Shown in pieces: positions 1 through 8,568 of a stretch of DNA of 64,000 nucleotides. A model generated the notes under the pieces. It saw only the letters and a program-made list of their open reading frames with translations, ran no database searches and was not told where the DNA came from. A program made the translations under genes and the position numbers. The stretch is from G963666895 sp963666895. GTDB taxonomy: Bacteria; Desulfobacterota; Desulfovibrionia; Desulfovibrionales; Desulfovibrionaceae. Location: positions 1-64,000 of the forward strand of contig CAXXNS010000004.1 of the NCBI GenBank assembly GCA_963666895.2, given 5' to 3'. Positions within the stretch are counted from its first letter, which is position 1. Each line of letters opens with the position of its first letter.

Positions 1-1345
1 GCATGATGTCCAGCTCGGCCGGGCCGATCTGGTCGGCCACGTGGTCCATCTTGGTCAGGCCGGTGCCGTGCTCGCCCGAGATGGTCCCGCCCAGCTCCAG
101 GGTGAGCGTGAACATCTCCTCCACCGCGGCCTGGGCCCTCCGGGCCTCGTCCTCGGTGTCGCCATACATCACGTTCACATGGATGTTGCCGTCGCCCAGG
201 TGGCCGAAGTTGACCACCTCCACGTCGTGCTTGGCGCCCACGGCCACGAACCCGTCCACGGCCTCGACCACCCGGCCGCGCGGCACGGCCACGTCCTCGG
301 CAATCTTGTGCGGCGCGATCTTGAAGCAGGCAGGGGAGATCATGGACCGTACGTCCCAGAGCCGGTCCTCGTCCGCGCCCCGACCCGACTCCAGGCTCAC
401 GGCCCCGGCCGAGGTCAGGGCCTCGCCAATGGCGCTCAGGTCGGCCTCCACTGATCGGCGCGAGCCGTCCACCCGCACCAGCAACGCCCCGCCCGCGTTC
501 TTGGCCAGGGGCAGGTCCCCCAAACGGGCCGCGGCCCGGATGGCGTTGGCGTCCATGAGCTCGCAGGCCGTGGGCAGGATGCCGGCCCGAAACATGGCCC
601 GGGCCCCGTCCAGAGTGGAGCGCAGGTCCGGGAATCCGGCCAGGATGGAGGCCTGGTCCTGAGGCAGGGGGATGAGCTTGAGCACCAGCTTGGTGATCAC
701 GCCCAGGCTCCCGGCCGAGCCCACGAACAGGCGCACCAGGTCCAGGCCGACCACGTTCTTGTGGTTGCGGCCGCCCGCGGTGATCTTGCCGCCGCCGGGC
801 AGGACAGCGTCCAGGCCGAGCACGTAGTCGCGGGTCACGCCGTACTTGACCGCGCGCATGCCCCCGGCGCAGGTGGCCGCGTTGCCGCCCAGGGTGGATA
901 TCTTCTGGCTGGCCGGGTCGGGCGGGTAGAAAAGCCTCTGCTTGGCCAACTCGGCCTGGAGGTCCGCGTTGATCACGCCGGGCTCCACCTCGGCCGCGAA
1001 GTCCTCCCCGCTGATGTCCAGGATGCGGTTCATGCGCAGGGTGGACAGCACCACCCCGCCGTGCGAGGGCACGGCCGCGCCGACCATGTTGGTGCCCCGG
1101 GCCCGGGTGTAGATGGGCATGGATTCGGCCTGGGCCCAACGCAGCAGCTCGCGCACCTGGTCCTCGTTCTCGGGACGGACCGCGGCCCAGGGCATGGCGA
1201 ACTTGCGGGAGCCGTCCACCCCGAACACGGCCAAGGCCTCGGGGTCGAACACCGTGCCGTCGCCCGGGAACAGGTCTTCCAGGAATTTTTTGTGGGCCGA
1301 GGTCAGCTTTGGGGCCAGAGTATGGGAAGCATTGGAATCGGACAT
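1..1345 (-). CDS. glcD: FAD-linked oxidase, GlcD-type (glycolate/D-lactate dehydrogenase family), 3' end cut by window edge
   Basis: The ATG at 1345 opens a frame that runs off the left edge after about 447 residues, so only a short C-terminus is missing for a family of about 460. The FAD-binding (PCMH) loop IYTRARGTNMVGAAV lies near residues 78-92. The C-terminal FAD-oxidase domain carries HLGDGNIH near 380 and GEHGTG near 423-428, both diagnostic of the GlcD/D-LDH family. The enzyme should oxidise a 2-hydroxyacid such as lactate or glycolate and pass electrons to an FeS partner, expected just beyond the edge. It starts 11 nt after the smpB stop and is probably cotranscribed. The substrate cannot be told from sequence alone. 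Confidence 0.9.
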   Translation of the reverse strand, partial: MSDSNASHTLAPKLTSAHKKFLEDLFPGDGTVFDPEALAVFGVDGSRKFAMPWAAVRPENEDQVRELLRWAQAESMPIYTRARGTNMVGAAVPSHGGVVLSTLRMNRILDISGEDFAAEVEPGVINADLQAELAKQRLFYPPDPASQKISTLGGNAATCAGGMRAVKYGVTRDYVLGLDAVLPGGGKITAGGRNHKNVVGLDLVRLFVGSAGSLGVITKLVLKLIPLPQDQASILAGFPDLRSTLDGARAMFRAGILPTACELMDANAIRAAARLGDLPLAKNAGGALLVRVDGSRRSVEADLSAIGEALTSAGAVSLESGRGADEDRLWDVRSMISPACFKIAPHKIAEDVAVPRGRVVEAVDGFVAVGAKHDVEVVNFGHLGDGNIHVNVMYGDTEDEARRAQAAVEEMFTLTLELGGTISGEHGTGLTKMDHVADQIGPAELDIM

Positions 1346-1356
1346 GATGAAATCGG

Positions 1357-1839
1357 CTACTTGTACCGCGCCAGCTGGCGCTCGGCGTCGCGGTCCAGGT
1401 CGCGCTGCTTGAGCTGGTCCTTTTTGTCGTGCACGTTCCGGCCCCGGGCCAGGGCGATCTCCAGCTTGACCCTGCCCCGGGTGAAGTACATGGCCACCGG
1501 CACCACGGTCAGGCCGCGCTGCTCCACCTTGGCCTTGAGGCGCATGATCTCCCTCTTGTGCAGGAGCAAACGGCGGGTGCGCTCCGGGTCCGGCCGGTCG
1601 TAGACGCTGACGTTCTCGTAGGGCGAGATGTGCACGCCCACCAGCCAGGCCCCGTCGTCGGAAAAGCGCACGTACCCGTCCTTGAAGCTCACCCGGCCCT
1701 GCCTGAGGCTCTTGACCTCGGCCCCCTCCAGGGACAGCCCGGCCTCCAGGGTCTCCACCAATTCGTAGAGCCGCCTGGCCTGCTTGTTGACGGCGATGAT
1801 CTTTTTCCCGGCCTCGCGCCGGGCCTTGTCGTCGGTCAT
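1357..1839 (-). CDS. smpB: SsrA-binding protein SmpB
   Basis: This 160-residue protein has the SmpB signatures: KIIAVNKQARRLYE at the N-terminus, LEGAEVKSLRQG, HISPYEN and a basic tail with RGRNVHDKKDQLKQRD. SmpB binds tmRNA and delivers it to stalled ribosomes (trans-translation). The ATG at 1839 was chosen because AGGATCAGGAA precedes it and the homology begins there; the frame extends upstream without family similarity. The tmRNA gene itself was not seen in this window. The gene is followed at 11 nt by glcD. Confidence 0.95.
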   Translation of the reverse strand: MTDDKARREAGKKIIAVNKQARRLYELVETLEAGLSLEGAEVKSLRQGRVSFKDGYVRFSDDGAWLVGVHISPYENVSVYDRPDPERTRRLLLHKREIMRLKAKVEQRGLTVVPVAMYFTRGRVKLEIALARGRNVHDKKDQLKQRDLDRDAERQLARYK

Positions 1840-2042
1840 TTCCTGATCCTCTCGTTCGTCAGCAAGGCCATACTTCGCCTGGGACGCGCCCGCAAGGGCA
1901 ATCCAAGGCGTTGCGGTGGCCGGGGGCGCACCGCGCACATTCCTGCCAACGCGGCCGACTGCCTCCGCTTACGAAAATATGTGACTTGAACCGGCGAACC
2001 GATCAAAAGCCATGGGAAAAACAGGAGCACGGCGGTCCGTTC
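1840..2042. other. Non-coding spacer upstream of smpB
   Basis: About 200 bp separate the smpB start from repeat copy A. I find no convincing sigma-70 or sigma-54 promoter and no gene here. An AT-rich island (TACGAAAATATGTGACTTG, 1971-1989) may hold a weak smpB promoter on the minus strand. Confidence 0.4.
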
Positions 2043-2157
2043 AGAAGCCGGGCTGGCAAGGCGCGAGAACGGTTCGGCGATGCAGTGTACTTTTCGGTAC
2101 ATGAGGAGCCGAACCGTTCGATAAAACGAAGCCGGCGCGAGCTTATGGGCGGCCCGC
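2043..2157 (-). repeat. Dispersed hairpin repeat, copy A (3' of ptsI)
   Basis: The element begins directly after the ptsI stop codon (2158-2160). Conserved flanks are GGCTGGCAAGGCGC (2051-2064) and ACGAAGCCGGCGCGAGC (2126-2142). Between them a 12-bp perfect stem (GAACGGTTCGGC 2067-2078 with GCCGAACCGTTC 2108-2119) encloses a small inner hairpin (TGTAC 2086-2090, GTACA 2097-2101). The flanks match copies at about 16028 and 49538, while stem and inner loop differ. It probably folds in the 3' end of the ptsI transcript. Confidence 0.75.
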
Positions 2158-3940
2158 CTACGCGGCGGTCTCGTCGCTGTCCAGCAGGGAGGCGTAGAAG
2201 GTCAGTTCCTCGGGGTACTGGCGGAAGATGGTCTCCTTGACCAGCCGGTTGATGCGGTTGACCGTGCGGCATTGCAGCACTTCCTGGAGCAGGCGCTTGC
2301 AGTCGGCCATGCTGGCCTGGCGGATGATGCGCTTGATGCCGGGGATGGCCTGGGCGACAGGGAGATGCAGTCGATCTGCATGCCCATGAGGATGGGAATG
2401 CAGAAGGGGTCGGACGCCACCTCGCCGCACAGGCTGACCTCGATGCCCTCCTGGTGCGCCGCGTCCACCACCTGCTTGATGGCCCGGAGCACGGCCGGGT
2501 GCAGGGGCTGGTACAGATAGCTGACGTGGTGGTTGGTGCGGTCGATGCCCAGGGAATACTGGATCAGGTCGTTGGTGCCGATGGAGAAGAAGTCCACCTC
2601 GCGGGCCAGCATCTCGGCCACCATGACCGCGCCGGGCAGCTCGACCATGATGCCCACGGGCATGTTGGGGTTGAAGGAGTGGCCCTCGCGCTTGAGCTCC
2701 TCCTGGGCCTCCTTGAGCCGGCCCTTGCCCTCCTGAGCTCCTGGAGCCCCGAAATCATGGGGAACATGATGGACACGTTGCCGTAGGCCGAGGCCCGCAG
2801 GATGGCCTTGAGCTGGGTCTTGAACATCTGCGGGTGCTCGAGGCAGAAGCGGATGGCCCTGAGCCCCATGGCCGGATTGGTCTCCTCCAGGGCCCCGTAG
2901 CTGGCGATGAACTTGTCCGCGCCCAGGTCCAGGGTGCGGAAGACGACCCGCCTGGGCGACATGATGGAGGCCAGGTCGGAATATTTTTCGGTCAGCTCGA
3001 CCTCATTCGGCAGCTCGGTGCGGTTCAAGTAGGCGTACTCGGTGCGGTACAGGCCGATGCCCTCGCCGCCGTTGTCCAGCACGGCGGTGACCTCCTCGAT
3101 GAGCTCGATGTTGGCCAGGACCTGGACCCGGAAGCCGTCGCTGGTCTCGGCCGGAAGCTGGCAGCCGCGGATGATCTTTTTCTGGTAGCCCTCGAACTGG
3201 GCGGCCAGGGAGTTGTAGTCGAGGAGCTCCTCCTCGTCCGGGTTGACCACGATGCGGCCCTTGAGCCCGTCGATGACCACCAGGTCGCCGTCCTCGATGT
3301 TCTCCTCCAGGCCGTGCACGCCCACCAGGGCCGGGATGGTCATGGTCCGGGCCATGATGCCGGTGTGCGAGGTCTTGCCGCCGCGCACCGTGGCGAAGGC
3401 CATGATCTTGGCCATGTCCAGTTCCACGGTGTCGGCCGGGGTCAGGTCGTGGGCCAGGATCACGGCCCGGCCGCCGATGGGCCTGAGGTCCTGGTCGCGG
3501 CCGATGAGCTTGGCCTGGACCCGCTCGGCCACCATGCGCACGTCCTGCATGCGCTCGCGCAGATACGCGTCGGCCAAGTCGGCGAAGGCCTTTTCCAGCC
3601 GGTCCACGGCCTTTTCCAGGGCCCACTCCGCGTTGAGCCTGAGCTCCTCCACGTATTCCTCGGCCGCGCCCAACAGCTTGGGGTCGCCGAGCATGAGCAG
3701 GTGGGAGTCCAGGATGAGGCGGTGTTCCTTGAGTTCCTTGGGAACCTTGTCCCGGATGGCGGTCAGTTCCTTCTTGGCCGCCTTGAAGGCGTTGCGCAGC
3801 CTGCTCAGCTCGCCGGTGATGGATTCCTGGGAGATGGTCTGCCGGGGCAGCCGGGAACGGTGCTGGCGGTTGACGAACACCGCCCGCCCGATGGCGTATC
3901 CTGTGGAGACCGGGATTCCGGTCAGGACGACCTTGGCCAC
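2158..3940 (-). CDS. ptsI: PTS phosphoenolpyruvate-protein phosphotransferase (enzyme I), two frameshifts as read
   Basis: Enzyme I moves phosphate from PEP to HPr. The N-terminal half (GTG at 3940, SD AAGGAGAACAA) is intact and holds the phospho-histidine motif GGKTSHTGIMARTM. The reading is broken twice: near 2729-2738, after ISGLQELR, and near 2350-2360, after CISLSP. Each break corresponds to one missing base. Restoring both gives one protein of about 594 residues, the normal length, with GIMVELPGAV, FFSIGTNDLIQYSLGIDR, SLCGEVASDP and IPGIKRIIRQ in order. The intact motifs on both sides of each break argue for sequence error, but a real pseudogene cannot be excluded. HPr lies 17 nt upstream. 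Confidence 0.88.
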
Positions 3941-3957
3941 TTGTTCTCCTTGGCGCG

Positions 3958-4263
3958 CTACTTGTCTTCGCCGAAGCGATTCTTGAACAGGCGTTCCAGC
4001 CGGTCCAGGGCCGTGGCGGCGTCCTCGCCTCCGGCCTGGATGGTCAGCTGGCAGCCCTGGCCCGCGGCCAGGGTCAGGATATCCAGGATACTCTTGGCGT
4101 CCACCACCTGGTCCTGGCAGACCAGGCTGATCTCCGCGTCGAAACTCTGGGCCTCCTGGGCGAGGATGCCGGCCGGTCTGGCGTGCAGCCCGAGGCTGTT
4201 CACCACCACCACCTGCCGGCTGAGGAGGCCCTCATCCTGAATGGAATTGTCGTCGTTTCCCAT
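3958..4263 (-). CDS. ptsH: Phosphocarrier protein HPr
   Basis: 101 residues. The active-site motif LGLHARPAG places the phosphorylated histidine at residue 27. AKSILDIL gives a Ser58 equivalent to the regulatory HPr Ser46. A 15-residue N-terminal extension makes it longer than the usual 85-90. The gene sits between EIID (upstream) and enzyme I (downstream) on the same strand. Because no sugar-specific EIIC is visible beside it, its role could be regulatory as well as transport. Confidence 0.95.
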   Translation of the reverse strand: MGNDDNSIQDEGLLSRQVVVVNSLGLHARPAGILAQEAQSFDAEISLVCQDQVVDAKSILDILTLAAGQGCQLTIQAGGEDAATALDRLERLFKNRFGEDK

Positions 4264-4345
4264 AATCCGTCGCTTTACGTTTCAGCCGCGCGCTTCAAGG
4301 CAACAGCGGCCTTAGTAGCACAATATCCTGATTCCGTCAGCCGTC

Positions 4346-5194
4346 TTATATGCCCCCGGCCAGCCCCCGGACCCAGCCAGCCAGCCAGGGCAGGGCCACG
4401 GTCAGGGCGATGAAAACGACCACCACGATCTCCCGGGGAATGATGCGGCGGTGAAACAATCTGGTGAACAAGGCGATGCCGCCGATGCCGAAGATCCAGT
4501 CCTCCCAGCCGATGGGCCTGGGGAAGACCAGGACCCAGACCAGGAGCATGAGCGCGGCGTTGACGTACTTGATGCGCCGCCCCCAGTTGATCAGATCCCA
4601 GCGCCGCAGCCGCTCCAGCAGGCTGAAGCCCTGCCGGAGCCCGGCGCAGAAGGTGTAGGCCCGGAAGCATTGCAGGCCCATGAAAAAAGTCAGGCCGAAG
4701 GCCAGGGGCAGGGCCCGGTATCCGGCCAGGAGCATGCACACGCTGGCCAGGGCCCAGAAGATGAGCAGGGAGCCCGCGAACAGGGAGTCGCCGATGGCCG
4801 ACAGGGTGTAGCTGGTGGTGTCCTTGATCTTCTCCAGCATGGCCGGGGGCAGCTGGTTGGCCGCGATGAGCCGCTCCGCGGACAGGAAGATGCCCACCAG
4901 GCAGGGCAGCCAGAAGGGGTGGGTGTGGAAGTGGCGCACGTAGCGCCGCTTGGCCTCCTGCAGGGCCACGGGATTGTCGTGGATGGCCGTCAGGCCCGGG
5001 AACATGGCGAAGGACAGGCCGATGTTCAGGTAGCCCCGGGTGTTGAAGCAGGCCCCGCCCAGGTAGCAGCGCAGGAAGGACTTCAGGAAGGCCCGGCCCG
5101 GCCCGCCGGCGGTGCGGGCGCGCGTGATCCCGGCCTTGAGGCTCTCCTTGTCCCGGCTCTTTCCCGCCACTCTCGATCTCCAGATGGGCCGCAT
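4346..5194 (-). CDS. PTS mannose/fructose/sorbose-family IID component
   Basis: A 282-residue membrane protein resembling EIID (ManZ) of the mannose PTS family: FLRCYLGGACFNTRGYLNIG near residues 38-57, then FAMFPGL, and at least five hydrophobic segments including a hydrophobic C-terminus. EIID normally works with EIIC as the sugar channel. Here EIIA, EIIB and EIIC are absent: the gene runs from rsmI straight to HPr and enzyme I. It is an orphan IID in this window; partners may be encoded elsewhere. Confidence 0.8.
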   Translation of the reverse strand: MRPIWRSRVAGKSRDKESLKAGITRARTAGGPGRAFLKSFLRCYLGGACFNTRGYLNIGLSFAMFPGLTAIHDNPVALQEAKRRYVRHFHTHPFWLPCLVGIFLSAERLIAANQLPPAMLEKIKDTTSYTLSAIGDSLFAGSLLIFWALASVCMLLAGYRALPLAFGLTFFMGLQCFRAYTFCAGLRQGFSLLERLRRWDLINWGRRIKYVNAALMLLVWVLVFPRPIGWEDWIFGIGGIALFTRLFHRRIIPREIVVVVFIALTVALPWLAGWVRGLAGGI

Positions 5195-5203
5195 CCGATC
5201 ACC

Positions 5204-6049
5204 CTATTCGGTCAGCCTTTCATAGACCTGATCGGCTGTCCAGCCGGAAAGCCTGGCCGCGGCCCGCTTGGCCACCTGCCGGGGCTTGCCCCCGGCCGCC
5301 CGCTCCTCGTCCAGGATACGGCGCAGGGTCTCCTCGTCGTCGGCCTCGGCCACCTGGCCGGATTCCAGGCTCGGACCGACGACCAGGGTCACCTCGCCGC
5401 GCAGGTCGCCGGCCAGATCGTCCAGCCGGTCCAGGCGTCCGGGCAGAAATTCCTCGTGGGTCTTGGTCATCTCCCGGCACAGGCAGAAGGGCCTGGGCCC
5501 CAGGGCCTCGGCGGCCGCGGCCAGGGTGGCGCGCACGCGGTCGGCCCGCTCGAACAGCACCAGGCTGGCCCCGGTGTCCTTGTGTTTGGCCAGCAGGGAC
5601 GTGAGCTGCCCCTTTTTCCGGGGCGCGAAGCCGAGAAAGGTGAAGGGCACGGGCGGCAGCCCGCAGGCGGACAGGGCCGTGGCCACGGCGCTGGGCCCGG
5701 GCACGGGCACCACGCGGACGCCCGCCTGTCGGCAGGCCGCCACCAGACGGTAGCCCGGGTCGGACACCAGGGGCGTGCCCGCGTCCGAGACCAGGGCCAC
5801 GTCCTTGCCCTGCTCCAGGGCCTGCAACGCGGCCGGGGTGCGGGCCTCCTCGTTGTGCTCGAAGAAACTCGTGATGGCGCCGGAGCGCTCCACGCCCATC
5901 CGCTGGAAGGCCAGCCCGGCCCGGCGGGTGTCCTCGGCCAGGATCAGGTCCGCCTCGGCCAGCACGCGACGGGCCCGCGGGGAACAGTCCTCGGGATTGC
6001 CGATGGGCAGGGCCACCACGTAGAGGGCGCCTGGGGAAGGAGTCCCCAC
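5204..6049 (-). CDS. rsmI: 16S rRNA (cytidine(1402)-2'-O)-methyltransferase RsmI
   Basis: 281 residues of the SAM-dependent tetrapyrrole-methylase fold: LYVVALPIGNPEDCSPRA at the N-terminus, LAEDTRRAG, FFEHNE, ALVSDAGTPLVSDPGY and VPGPSAVATALSACGLP, all RsmI signatures. It methylates C1402 in the ribosomal P site. The start is a GTG at 6049, four bases past the TGA of the thioesterase gene, so the genes are coupled. It is followed after 9 nt by the EIID gene. Confidence 0.93.
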   Translation of the reverse strand: MGTPSPGALYVVALPIGNPEDCSPRARRVLAEADLILAEDTRRAGLAFQRMGVERSGAITSFFEHNEEARTPAALQALEQGKDVALVSDAGTPLVSDPGYRLVAACRQAGVRVVPVPGPSAVATALSACGLPPVPFTFLGFAPRKKGQLTSLLAKHKDTGASLVLFERADRVRATLAAAAEALGPRPFCLCREMTKTHEEFLPGRLDRLDDLAGDLRGEVTLVVGPSLESGQVAEADDEETLRRILDEERAAGGKPRQVAKRAAARLSGWTADQVYERLTE

Positions 6050-6052
6050 GGA

Positions 6053-6538
6053 TCAGCCCCCGTTTTCGCGGCGCAGGGCTTCCTTGCGGGCCTCCCTGCG
6101 CATCTCGGCCTCGCGGAAGCGGCGCTCGTCCTCCTCGGTCTCCATGATGAGGTCCGGCACCGGCCGGGGCCGCTGGTCCGGTCCCATGGCCACGTAGGTC
6201 AGGTAGGCGGTGTTGGTGTGGCGGGTCTCGCCGGTGAACAAATTCTCGGCCTCCACGCGCACTCCCACGGCCATGGAGCTGTGGCCCACATGGTTGAGCC
6301 GGGCCTTGAAGGTCAGCAACTCGCCCACGAAGGCCGGGGCCAGAAAGTCCATGCGCTCGATGGACGCGGTGACCGCGTTGCCCTGGCTGTGGCGCATGGC
6401 CACCACGCCGCCGGCCGTGTCCACGTGCTTGAGGATCACGCCGCCGTGCAGGTTCCCGGCCGCGTTGGTGTCCTGGGGCAGGACCCGGTGGGTCATGACC
6501 ACCTCTGTCTCCCGGGGGGCTTTGGGCTTGGCCGTCAT
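6053..6538 (-). CDS. Acyl-CoA thioesterase, hotdog family (YciA/BACH-like)
   Basis: 161 residues. TEVVMTHRVLPQDTNAAGNL followed by HGGVILKHVDTAGG is the hotdog acyl-CoA thioesterase signature, with the catalytic Asp/Asn region at DTNAAGNLHGG. TNTAYLTYVAM matches the second conserved strand. The tail after residue 125 is rich in Glu and Arg. It should hydrolyse acyl-CoA in the cytoplasm. The ATG at 6538 overlaps the stop of the upstream gene (ATGA), which fixes the start; the frame is open further upstream only as a shadow. Confidence 0.85.
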   Translation of the reverse strand: MTAKPKAPRETEVVMTHRVLPQDTNAAGNLHGGVILKHVDTAGGVVAMRHSQGNAVTASIERMDFLAPAFVGELLTFKARLNHVGHSSMAVGVRVEAENLFTGETRHTNTAYLTYVAMGPDQRPRPVPDLIMETEEDERRFREAEMRREARKEALRRENGG

Positions 6539-6783
6539 TCCTCGTCTCCGGCGGCGCGGCCGTACTGCACGCGGGCCTCCCAGACCATGCGTCCCACCTT
6601 GCGGCCCAGGTCGCGCTCGCGGGTCTTGATGAGCGCCTCGGCGGCCTCCTTGTTGCCCTGCGACTTGAGCAGGGTGGCCGACTCCAGGTCGCGCAGATAG
6701 TTTTCGCATTCGTGGATGAGTCCGGAGAGGTCGATGCTCTCCAACTCCCTGGGCACGCGGACCGATTTGACCTTGCGGCTCAC
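6535..6783 (-). CDS. Small conserved-looking protein of unknown function
   Basis: 82 residues, charged and predicted mostly helical (LIHECENYLRDLESATLLK, KTRERDLGRKVGRMVWEAR). No signal peptide, membrane segment or metal motif. Its stop overlaps the thioesterase start by ATGA, so the two are translationally coupled. I do not recognise the family. Confidence 0.7.
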   Translation of the reverse strand: MSRKVKSVRVPRELESIDLSGLIHECENYLRDLESATLLKSQGNKEAAEALIKTRERDLGRKVGRMVWEARVQYGRAAGDEE

Positions 6784-6860
6784 GGGACACCTCCGGGCGC
6801 GTCTGATGACGATTCGTTATACATCGTGTTGTCAGCAGGAACCGCCAAAGTCAAGACGGC

Positions 6861-7127
6861 TCACTTCTTGAGGCGATCCCGCAGAGCCCGGCTGGCCTGG
6901 GCCGCGTTGCTCAGGGCGTTGCGGGCCGCGCCCTTGAATCCGGACACGGACCGGCCCCCGGCCTGCTTGAGCATGAACTTGGCGGCCACGCGCGCGGCGT
7001 CCTCCTTGGACTTGCCCCGGGCCATCTCCTCCACGAAACGCCGCCGCCCCTGGGCGAGGATGTCCTGGCCCAGGGATCGTAGCTTGTCCGCGGCGATGAA
7101 CCGCGCCACCGCGCCGAAAAATGCCAT
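6861..7127 (-). CDS. Small basic protein of unknown function
   Basis: 88 residues, rich in Ala, Arg and Lys, with alternating charged helices (DILAQGRRRFVEEMARGKSK, AARVAAKFMLKQAGG) and a basic C-terminus. AGGGGG stands about 7 nt before the ATG at 7127. It has no recognisable domain and lies alone between the thioesterase operon and the membrane protein gene. Confidence 0.6.
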   Translation of the reverse strand: MAFFGAVARFIAADKLRSLGQDILAQGRRRFVEEMARGKSKEDAARVAAKFMLKQAGGRSVSGFKGAARNALSNAAQASRALRDRLKK

Positions 7128-7182
7128 GCGCGCCCCCTTTTCTCTGGTCCCGTTGTCGAGTCCCCACAGGGACTTTCCGCAT

Positions 7183-8448
7183 TTAATCCCGCCCTGTCAA
7201 CGCCCCGGACCGTCTCTCCGGCCCATCCGTCTCCGGGGTGAACAGGACCAGGATCAGGGGCACCATGGCCGCGGGCAGGTAGGGCAAGGGAAAGAGCAGC
7301 CCCTGAAACACGGCCGCCACCACCACGGCCACGCCCTTGCGCACGGCCGCGGGCGAGCTCCTTCGGACCCTGGCCGCGAGCATGGCCCCGGCCGCGCCCA
7401 GGGCGGCCAGCCAGCTCCAGGCCCCCCACACGGCCAGAAGCCGCAGCCAGCCCGAGGTCAGGGAGGACGGCAGGATGCGGATGACGTCGGACGGCAGGGA
7501 CAGCTCCCGGACCAGGTTCTCGGGCAAAAACAGGGACAGGGTGCCGTCCGCGCCCACCCCGTGCAGGAGCAGGGCCGGATAGCCCATGGCGGTGCCCACC
7601 ATGCCCACCCAGCCCAGCCGGGCCTCGAACCGCTCCATGGCCAGGCCGGGCAGCTCGGGCAGGATCACGGTGACCGCGGCGAACCCCAGGCAGATGGAGG
7701 CCGCCTGGACCCGGCGGTTCCACGAGCCCCGGCCCATGAACAAAATCAGGCAGAAGGCCGCTGTCAGGGCGGTGCGGGAAAAGGTGGCCAGCAGCCCCAA
7801 AAAGACCAGCCCGCGCATGAGCCCCACCAGCCACCGCTCCCACCGCTTCTCAGGCCTTGTCACGGAGCCCGTGACCCCGGCCGCGAACGCGACCAGCAGC
7901 AGGGTGGCGTGGAGCTCCACCCGGTCCAGGCCCGAGGGGAAGAAGAACCCGCCCGACAGCATGGGCCGCCAGGCCAAAAGCGAGGTCACGGCCAGGTCCG
8001 CCAGCACGGCCAGGGCCAGACCGGCCCCGGCGGACAAGAAGTCCCTGCCCCTGGGCGCGGCCACGGTCTTGGCCCAGAGCACGGCCAGCCCGATCCAGGC
8101 CAGGGGAGAGAACTCGGCCAGCCACAACCCCATGCCCCGGGGCGGAACCCAGCTCAGGGCCACGGACAGGGCGGCCATGATCAGGGCCGATCCGGCCATG
8201 AGCGGCAGGCCCGTGCGCAGGGGTCCGGACGACTGCCGGGAGACCAGGGCGCGGGTCAGGCCGTATCCGGCCAGGCCCAGCCACAAGCCCCGCTCAGCCA
8301 GCAGGACCCAGGCCGAGTCCGGGTGCAGGAAGCGCTGGGTCATGGCCAGCATGGGACCGGCCACGTAGGCCAGGAACAAGGGCAGGTTGCGTTCCAGGGC
8401 CCCGGCCCGATCCTTTCTGGTGTGTGAAGCGTGACGCCCGAAAATCAT
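7183..8448 (-). CDS. Polytopic membrane protein, O-antigen ligase/polymerase-like
   Basis: About 421 residues with some ten to twelve hydrophobic segments and a central periplasmic-type stretch (residues about 250-320). The layout and the TFSRTALTAAF motif resemble O-antigen ligase (WaaL/Wzy) membrane proteins, which join or polymerise surface polysaccharide. The resemblance is general rather than by key residues. The ATG at 8448 is preferred over a TTG at 8460. The upstream region faces the divergent gene at 8569. Confidence 0.55.
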   Translation of the reverse strand: MIFGRHASHTRKDRAGALERNLPLFLAYVAGPMLAMTQRFLHPDSAWVLLAERGLWLGLAGYGLTRALVSRQSSGPLRTGLPLMAGSALIMAALSVALSWVPPRGMGLWLAEFSPLAWIGLAVLWAKTVAAPRGRDFLSAGAGLALAVLADLAVTSLLAWRPMLSGGFFFPSGLDRVELHATLLLVAFAAGVTGSVTRPEKRWERWLVGLMRGLVFLGLLATFSRTALTAAFCLILFMGRGSWNRRVQAASICLGFAAVTVILPELPGLAMERFEARLGWVGMVGTAMGYPALLLHGVGADGTLSLFLPENLVRELSLPSDVIRILPSSLTSGWLRLLAVWGAWSWLAALGAAGAMLAARVRRSSPAAVRKGVAVVVAAVFQGLLFPLPYLPAAMVPLILVLFTPETDGPERRSGALTGRD

Positions 8449-8527
8449 GGAACCGAGCAATACCCTGGCCGGGCCGCGCGGTAAAGCCCGACCTTTCCGA
8501 CCCGTCGCAGGACCTGGGCGAGCTGCT

Positions 8528-8557
8528 GGAAGTATGCTAGAATGAAACCATACTTCC
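8528..8557. promoter_or_regulatory. Inverted repeat over a -10-like box, upstream of the 8569 gene
   Basis: GGAAGTATG (8528-8536) and CATACTTCC (8549-8557) form perfect 9-bp arms 12 bp apart, enclosing TAGAAT (8538-8543), a good -10 box. No good -35 is seen. The 3' arm is directly followed by the SD GGAGG (8558-8562), and CTTCC (8553-8557) can also pair with GGAAG (8561-8565). This suggests an operator or a fold that hides the ribosome site. Confidence 0.5.
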
Positions 8558-8568
8558 GGAGGAAGGCC

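Noticed and set aside
4451..6700. 749-codon plus-strand frame
   Set aside because: Antisense of EIID, rsmI and the thioesterase; no SD and no recognisable motif.
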